Positions 1 through 6,300 of a stretch of DNA of 8,770 nucleotides are shown one piece after another (position 1 is the stretch's first letter; every line of letters starts with the position of its first letter). The stretch comes from Aureispira sp045105775. GTDB taxonomy: Bacteria; Bacteroidota; Bacteroidia; Chitinophagales; Saprospiraceae. The notes under the pieces were generated by a model. That model had not been told where the DNA came from and did no database searches. It was given only the letters and a program-made list of their open reading frames with translations. The DNA lies in NCBI GenBank assembly GCA_045105775.1, contig JBGCDW010000145.1, forward strand, positions 1 to 8,770. Reading direction: 5' to 3'. The translations under genes were made by a program, and so were the position numbers.

Positions 1-62
1 CAGAGTTAGCCGAGTCTCAACAAAAGATCATTACTTTACTAGAAAAGTTACTGCAAAACTAA
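1..62 (+). CDS. C-terminal fragment of a protein, possibly an HTH (XRE-like) regulator
   Basis: The first bases read as an open frame from position 3 (bases 1-2 belong to a broken codon) and end in TAA at 60-62, giving ELAESQQKIITLLEKLLQN. The peptide is a Leu/Ile/Gln/Lys-rich amphipathic helix that could be a coiled coil. Short tails of this kind (SQQKIITLLEKLL) are common at the C-termini of Bacteroidota XRE-family helix-turn-helix regulators. That assignment is a resemblance only, because no domain lies inside the window. The other two plus-strand frames hit stops within the same stretch. No clear terminator directly follows the stop. The 5' end is cut by the window edge. Confidence 0.5.
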   Translation, partial: ELAESQQKIITLLEKLLQN

Positions 63-133
63 GATTACGATTAATAATAAGACCTAACAATCAAGTAAGT
101 AGGTGGTCAAAATAAATGTTAATTAAAAAAATG

Positions 134-299
134 GAATATTTATATTCAGATCAAGGCACTCGCGAAGCGATCTGACTTATTAGATACAGTGTATCGAATA
201 ATCAGGTAACGGAGTCTTAGCGGGCTAAGACGAGTATTTTCAACGATGAGCTGGAAGAAAATAACCGTTTTTTGTTAGTAGTAATTTTGAACGACTACT
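134..299. other. Non-coding stretch with five closely spaced hairpins
   Basis: The gap between 63 and 315 holds no convincing reading frame but has dense inverted repeats. They are: GAATA/TATTC (134-138 with 143-147); CAGAT/ATCTG (147-151 with 170-174) enclosing CGC-GAA-GCG (161-169); a 14-bp stem at 172-205 (CTGA, TTATT and GATAC paired with GTATC, AATAA and TCAG, with one bulged C at 176 and one A-G mismatch, loop AGT); a perfect 7-bp stem GTCTTAG/CTAAGAC at 214-231 with loop CGGG; and AGTAGT/ACTACT at 277-299. The second and third stems share bases 172-174, so they may be alternatives. This could be a structured RNA, the end of a small mobile element or a dispersed palindromic repeat. The sequence does not say which, and I recognise no known RNA family. 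Confidence 0.4.
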
Positions 300-315
300 T
301 ACCTTTATAAAAAAA

Positions 316-342
316 GGCATTTTTGAATGAATCAAAAATGCC
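316..342 (-). terminator. Rho-independent terminator of the DUF4271-hemD unit
   Basis: A perfect 11-bp stem, GGCATTTTTGA (316-326) with TCAAAAATGCC (332-342), has a 5-base loop. Read on the minus strand it is followed directly by seven T residues (complement of 309-315), the classic intrinsic form. It lies 23 bases past the hemD stop. The plus-strand tail (CTTTAAATT) is weaker, so any plus-strand termination from the left would be less efficient. Confidence 0.85.
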
Positions 343-365
343 CTTTAAATTAATCAGCTATGATT

Positions 366-1145
366 TTATTTTTTTTCTAAGGTTTGGCGGATATACTTTT
401 CAATAGCCATTGTCATAGATGGCGTATCAGGGGTAGGAGCTTCTATGTCTAGGATTAAACCCTTATCTAATACTGCTTGTGCCGTAGTTTTGCCAAAAGC
501 CGCAACACGCGTGTTATTTTGTTTGAATTCAGGGAAGTTATCATACAAAGAATCTAAGCTTAATGGACTAAAAAAGACCAAAATGTCATAAAACACATTT
601 TCCAAGTCAGAAATGTCACTACTTGCAGCTAGATACATGGTAGATTCATTGTAATCGAAATCATTTTCTTCCAAAAACATCGAAAAGTTACGGCCACCCA
701 AGTTAGAACAAGGCAACAAGAATTTTTCTTTCTTCTTGTATTTTGTTAGAAAAGGTTTGAGATCCGCTAAGGTACGTTTGCCAAAAAACACTTTTCGTTT
801 GCGATAAACGATGTGTTTTTGTAAGTACAACGCAACAGCCTCTGATTTGCAAAAGTATTTTAAATCAGTTGGTACTTTGTAGCGCATTTCATCACACAAT
901 CTAAAGAAATGATCTATAGCACTCTTGCTGGTCAAGATAATAGCGGTGTACTCCTCCAGATTGATTTTCTGTTTTCTAAATTCTTTGGAAGTCACTGGCC
1001 TAACCTCTGTAAAAGGGCGATAATCTATTCGTAAACCAAATTTTTCAACGAGCTTATCGTAGGGGGCTCTATTATTTGAAGTGGTTAATTGTGTCACCAA
1101 AATATTTTCCACTTTAGTGAGACGATCTTGTGTATTTGTTGCCAT
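366..1145 (-). CDS. hemD: Uroporphyrinogen-III synthase (HemD family)
   Basis: A 259-residue protein of the usual length for HemD, which cyclises and inverts ring D of hydroxymethylbilane to give uroporphyrinogen III for heme and siroheme synthesis in the cytoplasm. It shows the two-lobed layout of the family: N-terminal lobe with ILVTQ (residues 15-19) and AIILTSKSAIDHFF (68-81), then the second lobe with LPCSNLGGRNF (144-154), DILVFFSPLSLDSL (187-200) and the conserved C-terminal FGKTTAQAV (217-225) and PSMTMAIEKYI (242-252). HemD is poorly conserved and has few fixed catalytic residues, so the call rests on overall pattern and on the DUF4271 neighbour. The ATG at 1143-1145 has no clear Shine-Dalgarno site, only an A-rich leader. 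The gene lies 65 bases behind the DUF4271 gene with no terminator or promoter box between, so it is probably co-transcribed. No other heme gene is visible nearby. Confidence 0.85.
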   Translation of the reverse strand: MATNTQDRLTKVENILVTQLTTSNNRAPYDKLVEKFGLRIDYRPFTEVRPVTSKEFRKQKINLEEYTAIILTSKSAIDHFFRLCDEMRYKVPTDLKYFCKSEAVALYLQKHIVYRKRKVFFGKRTLADLKPFLTKYKKKEKFLLPCSNLGGRNFSMFLEENDFDYNESTMYLAASSDISDLENVFYDILVFFSPLSLDSLYDNFPEFKQNNTRVAAFGKTTAQAVLDKGLILDIEAPTPDTPSMTMAIEKYIRQTLEKK

Positions 1146-1210
1146 TCAGATTTGTTACTTTCTTTTAGAAGCGGAGCCACCTTACCATGTAGGATCAGTG
1201 TTAATAACTT

Positions 1211-2263
1211 CTACAAAACATGCAATAGTTTTAGCAAAATTAGCACAGGGGCTATTTCAACGGCACAAAGGTAAGCAATAAAATGGAACTTTCGAAATAA
1301 AATTAAACCAGCGGCAGCAGTTATTCCCTTTAATGTACGGTAAATATAGATTAGCCCTAAGAATATAACACTGATACAAAAGGCAAAATACTGTAATTGA
1401 GCGGGCATGTAGGCAACAAGAAATAACAAAGGGAGCAAAATAAAGCCCAGGGCCTTGTTGGTGTTCAGTATAATAAAATTATAAGTATTAATCTCTTGAT
1501 GGCAGGGTAATATAAACGATAACGCTTTGAGTTGTAGGTGTTTTAGAAGATAAACGCAGGCTACTCCTACAATAAATAAGAGCAACATTCCAAAACTATT
1601 AAAAGAATTGTTAGGTTGGAGAACATCTACGGTTATAAATAAAAAGGTGCCCATATTAATAACGAAGAGCAAGTAACTAGCAAGGCTTTCTATCTTAAAA
1701 AAGCCTGTTTGCTCACGTTGTACATTTTTATTGGCACTAGTACTCAAAAAGGCTTGAAATATTAGTTGAACATCTCGCGAATACACAGCCACGAGCATTG
1801 CTACAAAAGATAAAACACCCAATAAGAAGAAAATTAACCACTGTGTACTTTGGTCTCTCTTGCCACTTTTACTGGCAAAAAGTTGGTCATAAATCGAAGC
1901 ACCTTCTTTTTGACGTTTTTCCTTTGTTGTTTTTTGCTGATTCTTGTTACCCTGTGGCAATGCAAAAGGATTATCAGATTCATCAATGTCAAAAATATTG
2001 TTATTGTAGTATTTGCGTGGTAGTTTGCTTTGTAGTACCTTGAACGAAGTCGTAAAATAAGAGGGACTAGTTGCCTTAGCTATATCTGTGTTAGGGAATA
2101 GCTTGGGTGCTGTAGACACCTGTGTACGTGGCAATACTGGTCTTGGTTTGGGCACAGCACCAAGGCTATCTTGAGCCAGTAGGCCAGAAGTACACAATAA
2201 CCAAGTTAGGAGCAGTACGCTCCAACTTTTATAGTGAAGTATGAGATTTGGAAGACTAGTCAA
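1211..2263 (-). CDS. DUF4271 domain-containing membrane protein
   Basis: A 350-residue integral membrane protein of unknown function. Residues 15-30 form a hydrophobic signal-like segment ending LLAQ, where signal peptidase I could cut. Residues 31-140 are a polar, Pro- and Lys-rich extracytoplasmic-type region. About six membrane helices follow (near 142-161, 195-214, 223-240, 269-286, 291-307 and 329-347). The C-terminal FRKFHFIAYLCAVEIAPVLILLKLL (324-348) is the hallmark end of the DUF4271 family, found mainly in Bacteroidota and often next to hemD, as here. The start codon is TTG (2261-2263). The frame is open upstream to a stop at 2327-2329 but offers no ATG, GTG or TTG there, and this start gives a sensible signal sequence. 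The cysteine at 24 is not in a proper lipobox. The link with HemD suggests a role near tetrapyrrole metabolism, but this is only inference from gene order. Confidence 0.82.
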   Translation of the reverse strand: MTSLPNLILHYKSWSVLLLTWLLCTSGLLAQDSLGAVPKPRPVLPRTQVSTAPKLFPNTDIAKATSPSYFTTSFKVLQSKLPRKYYNNNIFDIDESDNPFALPQGNKNQQKTTKEKRQKEGASIYDQLFASKSGKRDQSTQWLIFFLLGVLSFVAMLVAVYSRDVQLIFQAFLSTSANKNVQREQTGFFKIESLASYLLFVINMGTFLFITVDVLQPNNSFNSFGMLLLFIVGVACVYLLKHLQLKALSFILPCHQEINTYNFIILNTNKALGFILLPLLFLVAYMPAQLQYFAFCISVIFLGLIYIYRTLKGITAAAGLILFRKFHFIAYLCAVEIAPVLILLKLLHVL

Positions 2264-2313
2264 GAAAAGTAGACAATTTGTAAAAGTTCGCGAATGGGAT
2301 GTCCATGCTTTGG

Positions 2314-2321
2314 CAAATGTA
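2314..2321 (-). promoter_or_regulatory. Probable -7 box for the DUF4271-hemD transcript
   Basis: On the minus strand these bases read TACATTTG, an exact match to the Bacteroidota -7 consensus TAnnTTTG. The implied start of transcription is near 2307, leaving a leader of roughly 45 bases before the TTG start. No clear TTG or TTTG -33 element sits at the expected distance, so the call depends on one box. Confidence 0.4.
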
Positions 2322-2357
2322 CTAAATTAAGACTTTATACTAAGATTCCCCTCTATA

Positions 2358-2396
2358 TTTTAACCAAGAAGATAAAGTATTTTTAACCAGTTGGTT
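2358..2396 (+). promoter_or_regulatory. Repeated TTTTAACCA motif and near-palindrome before the TPR gene
   Basis: TTTTAACCA occurs twice, at 2358-2366 and 2381-2389, 23 bases apart. The second copy runs into the near-palindrome AACCAGTTGGTT (2385-2396), which ends 7 bases before the ATG at 2404. Overlapping the first copy, TATATTTT (2354-2361) differs from the TAnnTTTG -7 consensus only in its last base and could start a transcript of the TPR gene with a leader of about 36 bases. The motif could bind a regulator or affect translation initiation. The region is AT-rich, so chance is a real alternative. Confidence 0.25.
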
Positions 2397-2403
2397 TTTT
2401 AGG

Positions 2404-3726
2404 ATGACAGAACAAGCACTTTTGCAAGCTACCGATACGGCAATTATTACTTTTTTAGAACAATTAGATAATACGGATATTAACAATTATCGCCATGCTT
2501 TGGTGTTGTTGTGGCAATTACATGCTGACTCGAATATCAAAGAACAAGCACAACGACTGTTAGAACAGCAAATAGCAGTCGAAGAAATTCAAAAGATTAC
2601 AAAGACCTTCTCTATTTTTGACTCTATTATCAGTTATTTACCTTGGGCGGGAGATTATAAGAATTTGCAACAGCAAAATTATCATGCGTTTGAAGCGAAC
2701 AAAGCACCTTATGAGACTTTGTTGGCCACCTCTCCTGTTTTGGTAGAACGGTATTTGGATTTGGGACGGCGTTTATACAAAATGTTTGATTTATTGCCAG
2801 AGGCCAAATCTTGTTTTCAAAATATTCTAACACACGAACCTAAACAAGCAGAGGCATTGTATGCACTAGGCCGTTTGGTAGAGCAAGAAGGTGATTATGA
2901 ATCGGCCTTGACCTATTATAAACAATGTATAGCACAAGACGAGCAGCATGTCTATGCACACCTGCAATCGGGCATTTTGCATATGGAACAGGAGCAAGCC
3001 TATCAAAAAGCTATTGAGCATTATCAAATAGTATTAGAAATAGAACCTTTTATGACCGAAACCCATGTGCAAATGGCCAAAGCACATCGTGGTCTAGGGG
3101 ATTTGAGTCGTGCCAAACAGTTTATTGATATTGCGTTGGATATTAATCCTTATCAAGAACAGGCATTAAACCTCCAAGGCTGGATACAGTGGAGAGATGA
3201 ACAAAATGTAGAGGCTGCTATGGCAACCTTTGAGAAAGGGGCAGATCATCACATTCATGGCGATAGTGGGTTGCTCTTGGCTAGTTTGGGGCGTTTGCAT
3301 CAGGAACAATTGGGCGATATGGAGAAAGCACGTGTTTATTATGAAAAGTCTTTAGCTGCTGATATCAAACAACAAGAAACCTTGCAGCAGTTGATAAAGG
3401 TGCTAGAAGCACACTACCAAGATTATGGTGCGATGGCAGAATATTATGAACGTTATTTGGAGCATGTATTCAACGACCCCACTATTCATACTGATTATGC
3501 CTCTTTCCTAATCAAATACCTCAATGATTATTATACGGCCAAGGAGCAAGTCGAAAAAGCATTGACTTTAGACGAAGATTTTCCACCTGCTGTTACACTA
3601 TCTTTACAAATTAGCCAACATTTTGGAGAAGAGGAGACAGCAACAGAACACGTGTTTTTGATAGAGGAGGAAGATGATGACGATGACGATGATTTTTCAG
3701 GTGGCGGTGCTGTTGGTGATAATTAA
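2404..3726 (+). CDS. Tetratricopeptide-repeat protein with an acidic C-terminal tail
   Basis: A 440-residue soluble protein with no signal peptide or membrane helix. Residues 1-110 are helical without clear repeats. From about 115 to 391 there is a chain of roughly eight TPR-like units. The clearest are 149-182 (AEALYALGRLVEQEGDYESA...), 183-217, 218-251 and 287-320, with the usual small and aromatic positions. TPR arrays bind peptides or proteins, so this is probably an adaptor or scaffold whose partner cannot be named. The end is striking: EEEDDDDDDD at 421-430, then FSGGGAVGDN. The ATG at 2404 is the only reasonable start. AGG lies directly against it, too close for a normal Shine-Dalgarno site. 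The stop is 7 bases before the acyloxyacyl hydrolase gene, so the two are probably one transcript, although one product is predicted cytoplasmic and the other outer-membrane. Confidence 0.85.
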   Translation: MTEQALLQATDTAIITFLEQLDNTDINNYRHALVLLWQLHADSNIKEQAQRLLEQQIAVEEIQKITKTFSIFDSIISYLPWAGDYKNLQQQNYHAFEANKAPYETLLATSPVLVERYLDLGRRLYKMFDLLPEAKSCFQNILTHEPKQAEALYALGRLVEQEGDYESALTYYKQCIAQDEQHVYAHLQSGILHMEQEQAYQKAIEHYQIVLEIEPFMTETHVQMAKAHRGLGDLSRAKQFIDIALDINPYQEQALNLQGWIQWRDEQNVEAAMATFEKGADHHIHGDSGLLLASLGRLHQEQLGDMEKARVYYEKSLAADIKQQETLQQLIKVLEAHYQDYGAMAEYYERYLEHVFNDPTIHTDYASFLIKYLNDYYTAKEQVEKALTLDEDFPPAVTLSLQISQHFGEEETATEHVFLIEEEDDDDDDDFSGGGAVGDN

Positions 3727-3733
3727 GCCTATT

Positions 3734-4849
3734 ATGAAAATTGTATGGTGGTTTTTTATTAGTGTATGGGTTGGAGGGGTGACTTGGGTTAGGGCACAGT
3801 CTACAGGAATAGAAATAAGTTATCAAGGAGGATACAATATTCCTATTCATCCGCGTTATCCTGCTACACAACAATTGGCACAAGGAGTGGAGGTAGCCGT
3901 CTTGCATCAAGCCAAACCAGAACGATTGTGGGCTGTACTGCACAAACGCCCTCAAATCGCCTATTTATTGGGCTTTCAGACGCTAGGTAATGATGAAGTG
4001 TTGGGACAAGCTTTTTATGCTGTGCCGAGTCTCAATTTTAGCGTTTTTCGATGGAAAGGCTTAGACGCACAATTTAGAATAGGCTGGGGACTGGCTTATC
4101 TTACTCAATCTTTTCACAGTATTTATAATCCCTCCAATATTGTGATGGGGGCCAAGTGGAATGCTTGTGCGACCGTGCGTTTTTTGACGCGTTATGCCAT
4201 TACGCCCTCTTGGCGTGTTTTTTTAGGTATTAATGCTACCCACTATTCCAATGGAGGTTTTGTAAAACCCAATTTGGGGAGCAATATTCCTGCCCTCCAA
4301 ATTGGGGTACAGTATGAGTGGGGAAAGGCTCTAGTGGTGAACGATAGTTTTCGGCAGCAGTTTTTAGCTGCTTTGTCACCTTACTCCAAAGGTATTCGGC
4401 CGTTTATACGTGTGGCTTTGGGCGGCACAGAACTGGGCACCAGCCAAGGAGTAAAATATCCTATTTATGGCATTACCTTAGGGGTTTCTAAATTAATAAC
4501 TAGAACCAGCAAATTGCGTTTGGCCATAGATTATTTGTACAATACGGCTCCTAGAGCATTTGATCAACATCAAGGCGTTAGAACCTTGGAGCATTGGGAT
4601 TATGCACGGCTTAGTATTATGGCTGGGCACGAATGGTTGTTTGGACATTGGGGCTTCTTGAGCAATCTAGGAGTCTACTTAAATAACCATCGATTACAGC
4701 GCAGTTTGTTGACCGCAGAAGTGGGCTTTAATTTTTATAGTCGCAATTATCTGAAGCAACAAGGGCAACAATTTTGGTTGGGCTGCCATGTGCGTACCTA
4801 TGGCGGCGAGGCAGAGTTTGTACAGGTAGTATTGGGCTTTCAGTGGTGA
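3734..4849 (+). CDS. PagL-like acyloxyacyl hydrolase (lipid A deacylase family), outer-membrane beta-barrel
   Basis: A 371-residue protein, longer than classical PagL. Residues 1-21 are a signal peptide (KIVWWFFISVWVGG... ending VRA, cut before Q22). The body alternates polar and hydrophobic residues in strand-like runs and ends in VVLGFQW, the aromatic C-terminus usual for outer-membrane barrels. THYSNGGFVKPNLGSN (169-184) matches the PagL active-site block, in which His and Ser one residue apart are catalytic (here H170 and S172). PagL enzymes remove the 3-O-acyl chain of lipid A. Many Bacteroidota proteins with this block are named acyloxyacyl hydrolase without proof of activity. The residue at the place of PagL's catalytic Glu appears to be Asn184. 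An in-frame ATG at 3674 would overlap the TPR gene and put 20 residues ahead of the signal peptide, so 3734 is preferred. Probably co-transcribed with the TPR gene; no terminator is seen after it. Confidence 0.75.
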   Translation: MKIVWWFFISVWVGGVTWVRAQSTGIEISYQGGYNIPIHPRYPATQQLAQGVEVAVLHQAKPERLWAVLHKRPQIAYLLGFQTLGNDEVLGQAFYAVPSLNFSVFRWKGLDAQFRIGWGLAYLTQSFHSIYNPSNIVMGAKWNACATVRFLTRYAITPSWRVFLGINATHYSNGGFVKPNLGSNIPALQIGVQYEWGKALVVNDSFRQQFLAALSPYSKGIRPFIRVALGGTELGTSQGVKYPIYGITLGVSKLITRTSKLRLAIDYLYNTAPRAFDQHQGVRTLEHWDYARLSIMAGHEWLFGHWGFLSNLGVYLNNHRLQRSLLTAEVGFNFYSRNYLKQQGQQFWLGCHVRTYGGEAEFVQVVLGFQW

Positions 4850-4930
4850 TAATCAAGCTTCATTCGTAAATTCCTCCTTGGTGTCGTGTAATAATTGTCT
4901 GCAAAACCCGTCCTTTCCCTTACAAATCCT

Positions 4931-4938
4931 TATTTTTG
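4931..4938 (+). promoter_or_regulatory. Probable -7 promoter box for map
   Basis: TATTTTTG matches the Bacteroidota consensus TAnnTTTG exactly, 35 bases before the map ATG. The implied leader of about 28 bases is A-rich (CAAAAAACTAAAAAACTAAAT) with no Shine-Dalgarno sequence, as is usual in this phylum. A -33 TTG at the ideal distance is not visible; the nearest, at 4895-4897, is too far upstream. Confidence 0.55.
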
Positions 4939-4973
4939 CATTTCCATTCTGACAAAAAACTAAAAAACTAAAT

Positions 4974-5774
4974 ATGGCCACGAAGTCAATTATTTATAAA
5001 ACAAAAGAAGAAATCGAATTGATGCGCCAAAGTGCCCTCATGGTGTCCAAAACACTGGGACTAATGGCCGAGCATATGGAACCTGGGGTGACAGGTTTGG
5101 AGTTGGATAAATTGGCCGAGGAATTTATTCGGGATAATGGGGGGAAACCTGGTTTCTTGGGAATGTATGAATATCCACATACGATCATGGTAAGCATCAA
5201 TGAGGCCGTCGTACACGGAATGCCTAGCGACCGTGCTATTCAAGATGGGGATGTGGTTTCGATTGATTGTGGGGTGTTTATGAATGGTTTCTTTGGGGAT
5301 CATGCGTATACCTTTGCTGTGGGTAATGTAGACCCTAAGGTTAAGAAACTACTAGAGGTAACCCTAGAGAGTTTGTATTTGGGAGTAGACCAGTGTCGTA
5401 CAGGCAATAGAGTAGGGGATATTGGTTATACTATTCAGCAGTATACCGAAAAACATGGCTATGGTGTGGTCAAAGAATTGGTAGGACATGGACTAGGGCG
5501 CGATTTGCACGAAGAACCTCAAGTGCCTAATTTTGGACGTAGAGGTCGTGGCAAAATGCTTAAAGACGGGATGGTCTTGGCCATTGAGCCTATGATTAAT
5601 TTAGGAACAGCTAGAGTAAAACAATTGGCAGATGGTTGGACTATTGTAACCAGAGATGGCAAAGCGTCTGCTCACTTTGAGCATGATGTCGCTATTGTGA
5701 ATGGTAAACCAGAATTGTTGTCTACCTTTGATTATGTCAAAGAGGCCTTGGCCAAAAAAGGAATTACTACTTAA
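4974..5774 (+). CDS. map: Type I methionine aminopeptidase
   Basis: A 266-residue cytoplasmic metalloprotease that removes the initiator methionine from new proteins whose second residue is small. It has the full length of the bacterial type I enzyme and no extra N-terminal domain. All five metal ligands of the pita-bread fold are present: D98 in SIDCG, D109 in FFGDHAYTF, H172 in VGHGLGRDLHE, E205 in AIEPM and E236 in AHFEHDVAI. The substrate-binding His is H81 in VVHGMPSD. The second residue of the protein itself is Ala, so it should be its own substrate. The ATG at 4974 follows an A-rich leader. With a promoter box upstream and a strong terminator 22 bases past the stop, the gene is probably transcribed alone. 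Nothing is missing or odd. Confidence 0.97.
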   Translation: MATKSIIYKTKEEIELMRQSALMVSKTLGLMAEHMEPGVTGLELDKLAEEFIRDNGGKPGFLGMYEYPHTIMVSINEAVVHGMPSDRAIQDGDVVSIDCGVFMNGFFGDHAYTFAVGNVDPKVKKLLEVTLESLYLGVDQCRTGNRVGDIGYTIQQYTEKHGYGVVKELVGHGLGRDLHEEPQVPNFGRRGRGKMLKDGMVLAIEPMINLGTARVKQLADGWTIVTRDGKASAHFEHDVAIVNGKPELLSTFDYVKEALAKKGITT

Positions 5775-5796
5775 GCACAAGTAGCCAAAAAATAGC

Positions 5797-5828
5797 AATG
5801 GTCTTTACTGAGCGTGGTAGAGACCATT
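5797..5828 (+). terminator. Rho-independent terminator of map
   Basis: A 12-bp stem, AATGGTCTTTAC (5797-5808) with GTAGAGACCATT (5817-5828), contains one T-G wobble and an 8-base loop. It is followed by TTTTGTTTGTATTTT. It begins 22 bases after the map stop. An ATG at 5798-5800 lies inside the stem, which argues against using it as a start for the next gene. The A-run before the stem would also give a U-tract on the opposite strand. Confidence 0.85.
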
Positions 5829-5869
5829 TTTGTTTGTATTTTAACAAAAAAATAGAACATAGACCAAGC

Positions 5870-6223
5870 ATGAGAAAAGCATACATTTTAGGTACTTGTA
5901 ATACTTGTAAGCGTATTTTATCTGAAATTGATAGCAGTGGAATAGAAGTGCAAGATGTCAAAGAAGTAGCCTTGACGGTAGAAGTAGCCGAGAAACTAGC
6001 TGCCCTTTCTGGTTCGTATGAATCGTTGATTAATCGCCGAGCGACCAAATATAGAGAGCAAGGCATTAAGGATAAAAATTTGACAGAGGAGGAGTATAAA
6101 GCCTTGTTGTTATCCCATTACACCTTCTTAAAACGACCTGTATTTGTATTAGATGATACTATTTTTGTAGGCAATGCTAAGAAAACGGTTGCTGCCCTGC
6201 AAGAATATTTGGCTGCGAATTAG
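5870..6223 (+). CDS. ArsC/Spx-family thioredoxin-fold protein
   Basis: A 117-residue protein of the usual length for the ArsC/Spx/YffB family. It opens MRKAYILGTCNTCKRIL, a beta strand followed by a CxxC pair (C10 and C13) at the head of the first helix, as in Spx-like proteins. Later blocks match the family layout: INRRATKYREQG (54-65), then the helical NLTEEEYKALLLSH and KRPVFVLDDTIFVGNA (88-103), which corresponds to the (K/R)RP strand of ArsC proteins. Members include glutaredoxin-dependent arsenate reductases and the regulator Spx; most Bacteroidota copies are uncharacterised. No arsenic-resistance gene is nearby, so arsenate reduction should not be assumed. An in-frame ATG at 5798 lies in the map terminator and adds 24 residues unlike the family, so 5870 is preferred. 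No clear Shine-Dalgarno site or promoter box was found. Confidence 0.8.
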   Translation: MRKAYILGTCNTCKRILSEIDSSGIEVQDVKEVALTVEVAEKLAALSGSYESLINRRATKYREQGIKDKNLTEEEYKALLLSHYTFLKRPVFVLDDTIFVGNAKKTVAALQEYLAAN

Positions 6224-6260
6224 CAATTGGGCATCACAACCTTATTGTAAGTAGGTTCGT

Positions 6261-6280
6261 TTATTGGTAAATTATTGGTA
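6261..6280 (+). repeat. Direct repeat upstream of the LptF/G gene
   Basis: TTATTGGTA occurs at 6261-6269 and again at 6272-6280, an 11-base period close to one helical turn. The related TTATTGTAA lies at 6242-6250. The second copy runs into TATAAAAAT, about 20 bases before the TTG start, so the repeats overlap where a promoter for the downstream operon would be. They could be an operator or simply AT-rich chance similarity. Confidence 0.3.
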
Positions 6281-6300
6281 TAAAAATCTTCCTTACTAAT

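Noticed and set aside
242..262. Possible hammerhead-like ribozyme core (GATGAG followed by GGAAGAAA)
   Set aside because: The CTGATGA core is not intact and the flanking stems needed for the three-way junction do not form.
282..289. TAATTTTG, an exact match to the -7 consensus on the plus strand
   Set aside because: No plus-strand gene follows; it runs into a terminator and the opposite-strand hemD gene, so it is probably chance in AT-rich DNA.
134..299. tRNA or CRISPR repeats in the hairpin-rich stretch
   Set aside because: There is no cloverleaf with a T-arm or acceptor end, and the stems differ from each other in sequence and spacing, so it is not a repeat-spacer array.
3674..3733. Earlier in-frame ATG for the acyloxyacyl hydrolase, overlapping the TPR gene
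   Set aside because: It would add 20 residues read from the Asp-tail region in another frame and bury the signal peptide; ATG 3734 gives a standard signal sequence and 7-base spacing.
5798..5869. Earlier in-frame ATG for the ArsC/Spx-like gene
   Set aside because: The ATG lies inside the stem of the map terminator, and the extra 24 residues do not fit the family, whose fold begins at MRKAYILGTCNTC.
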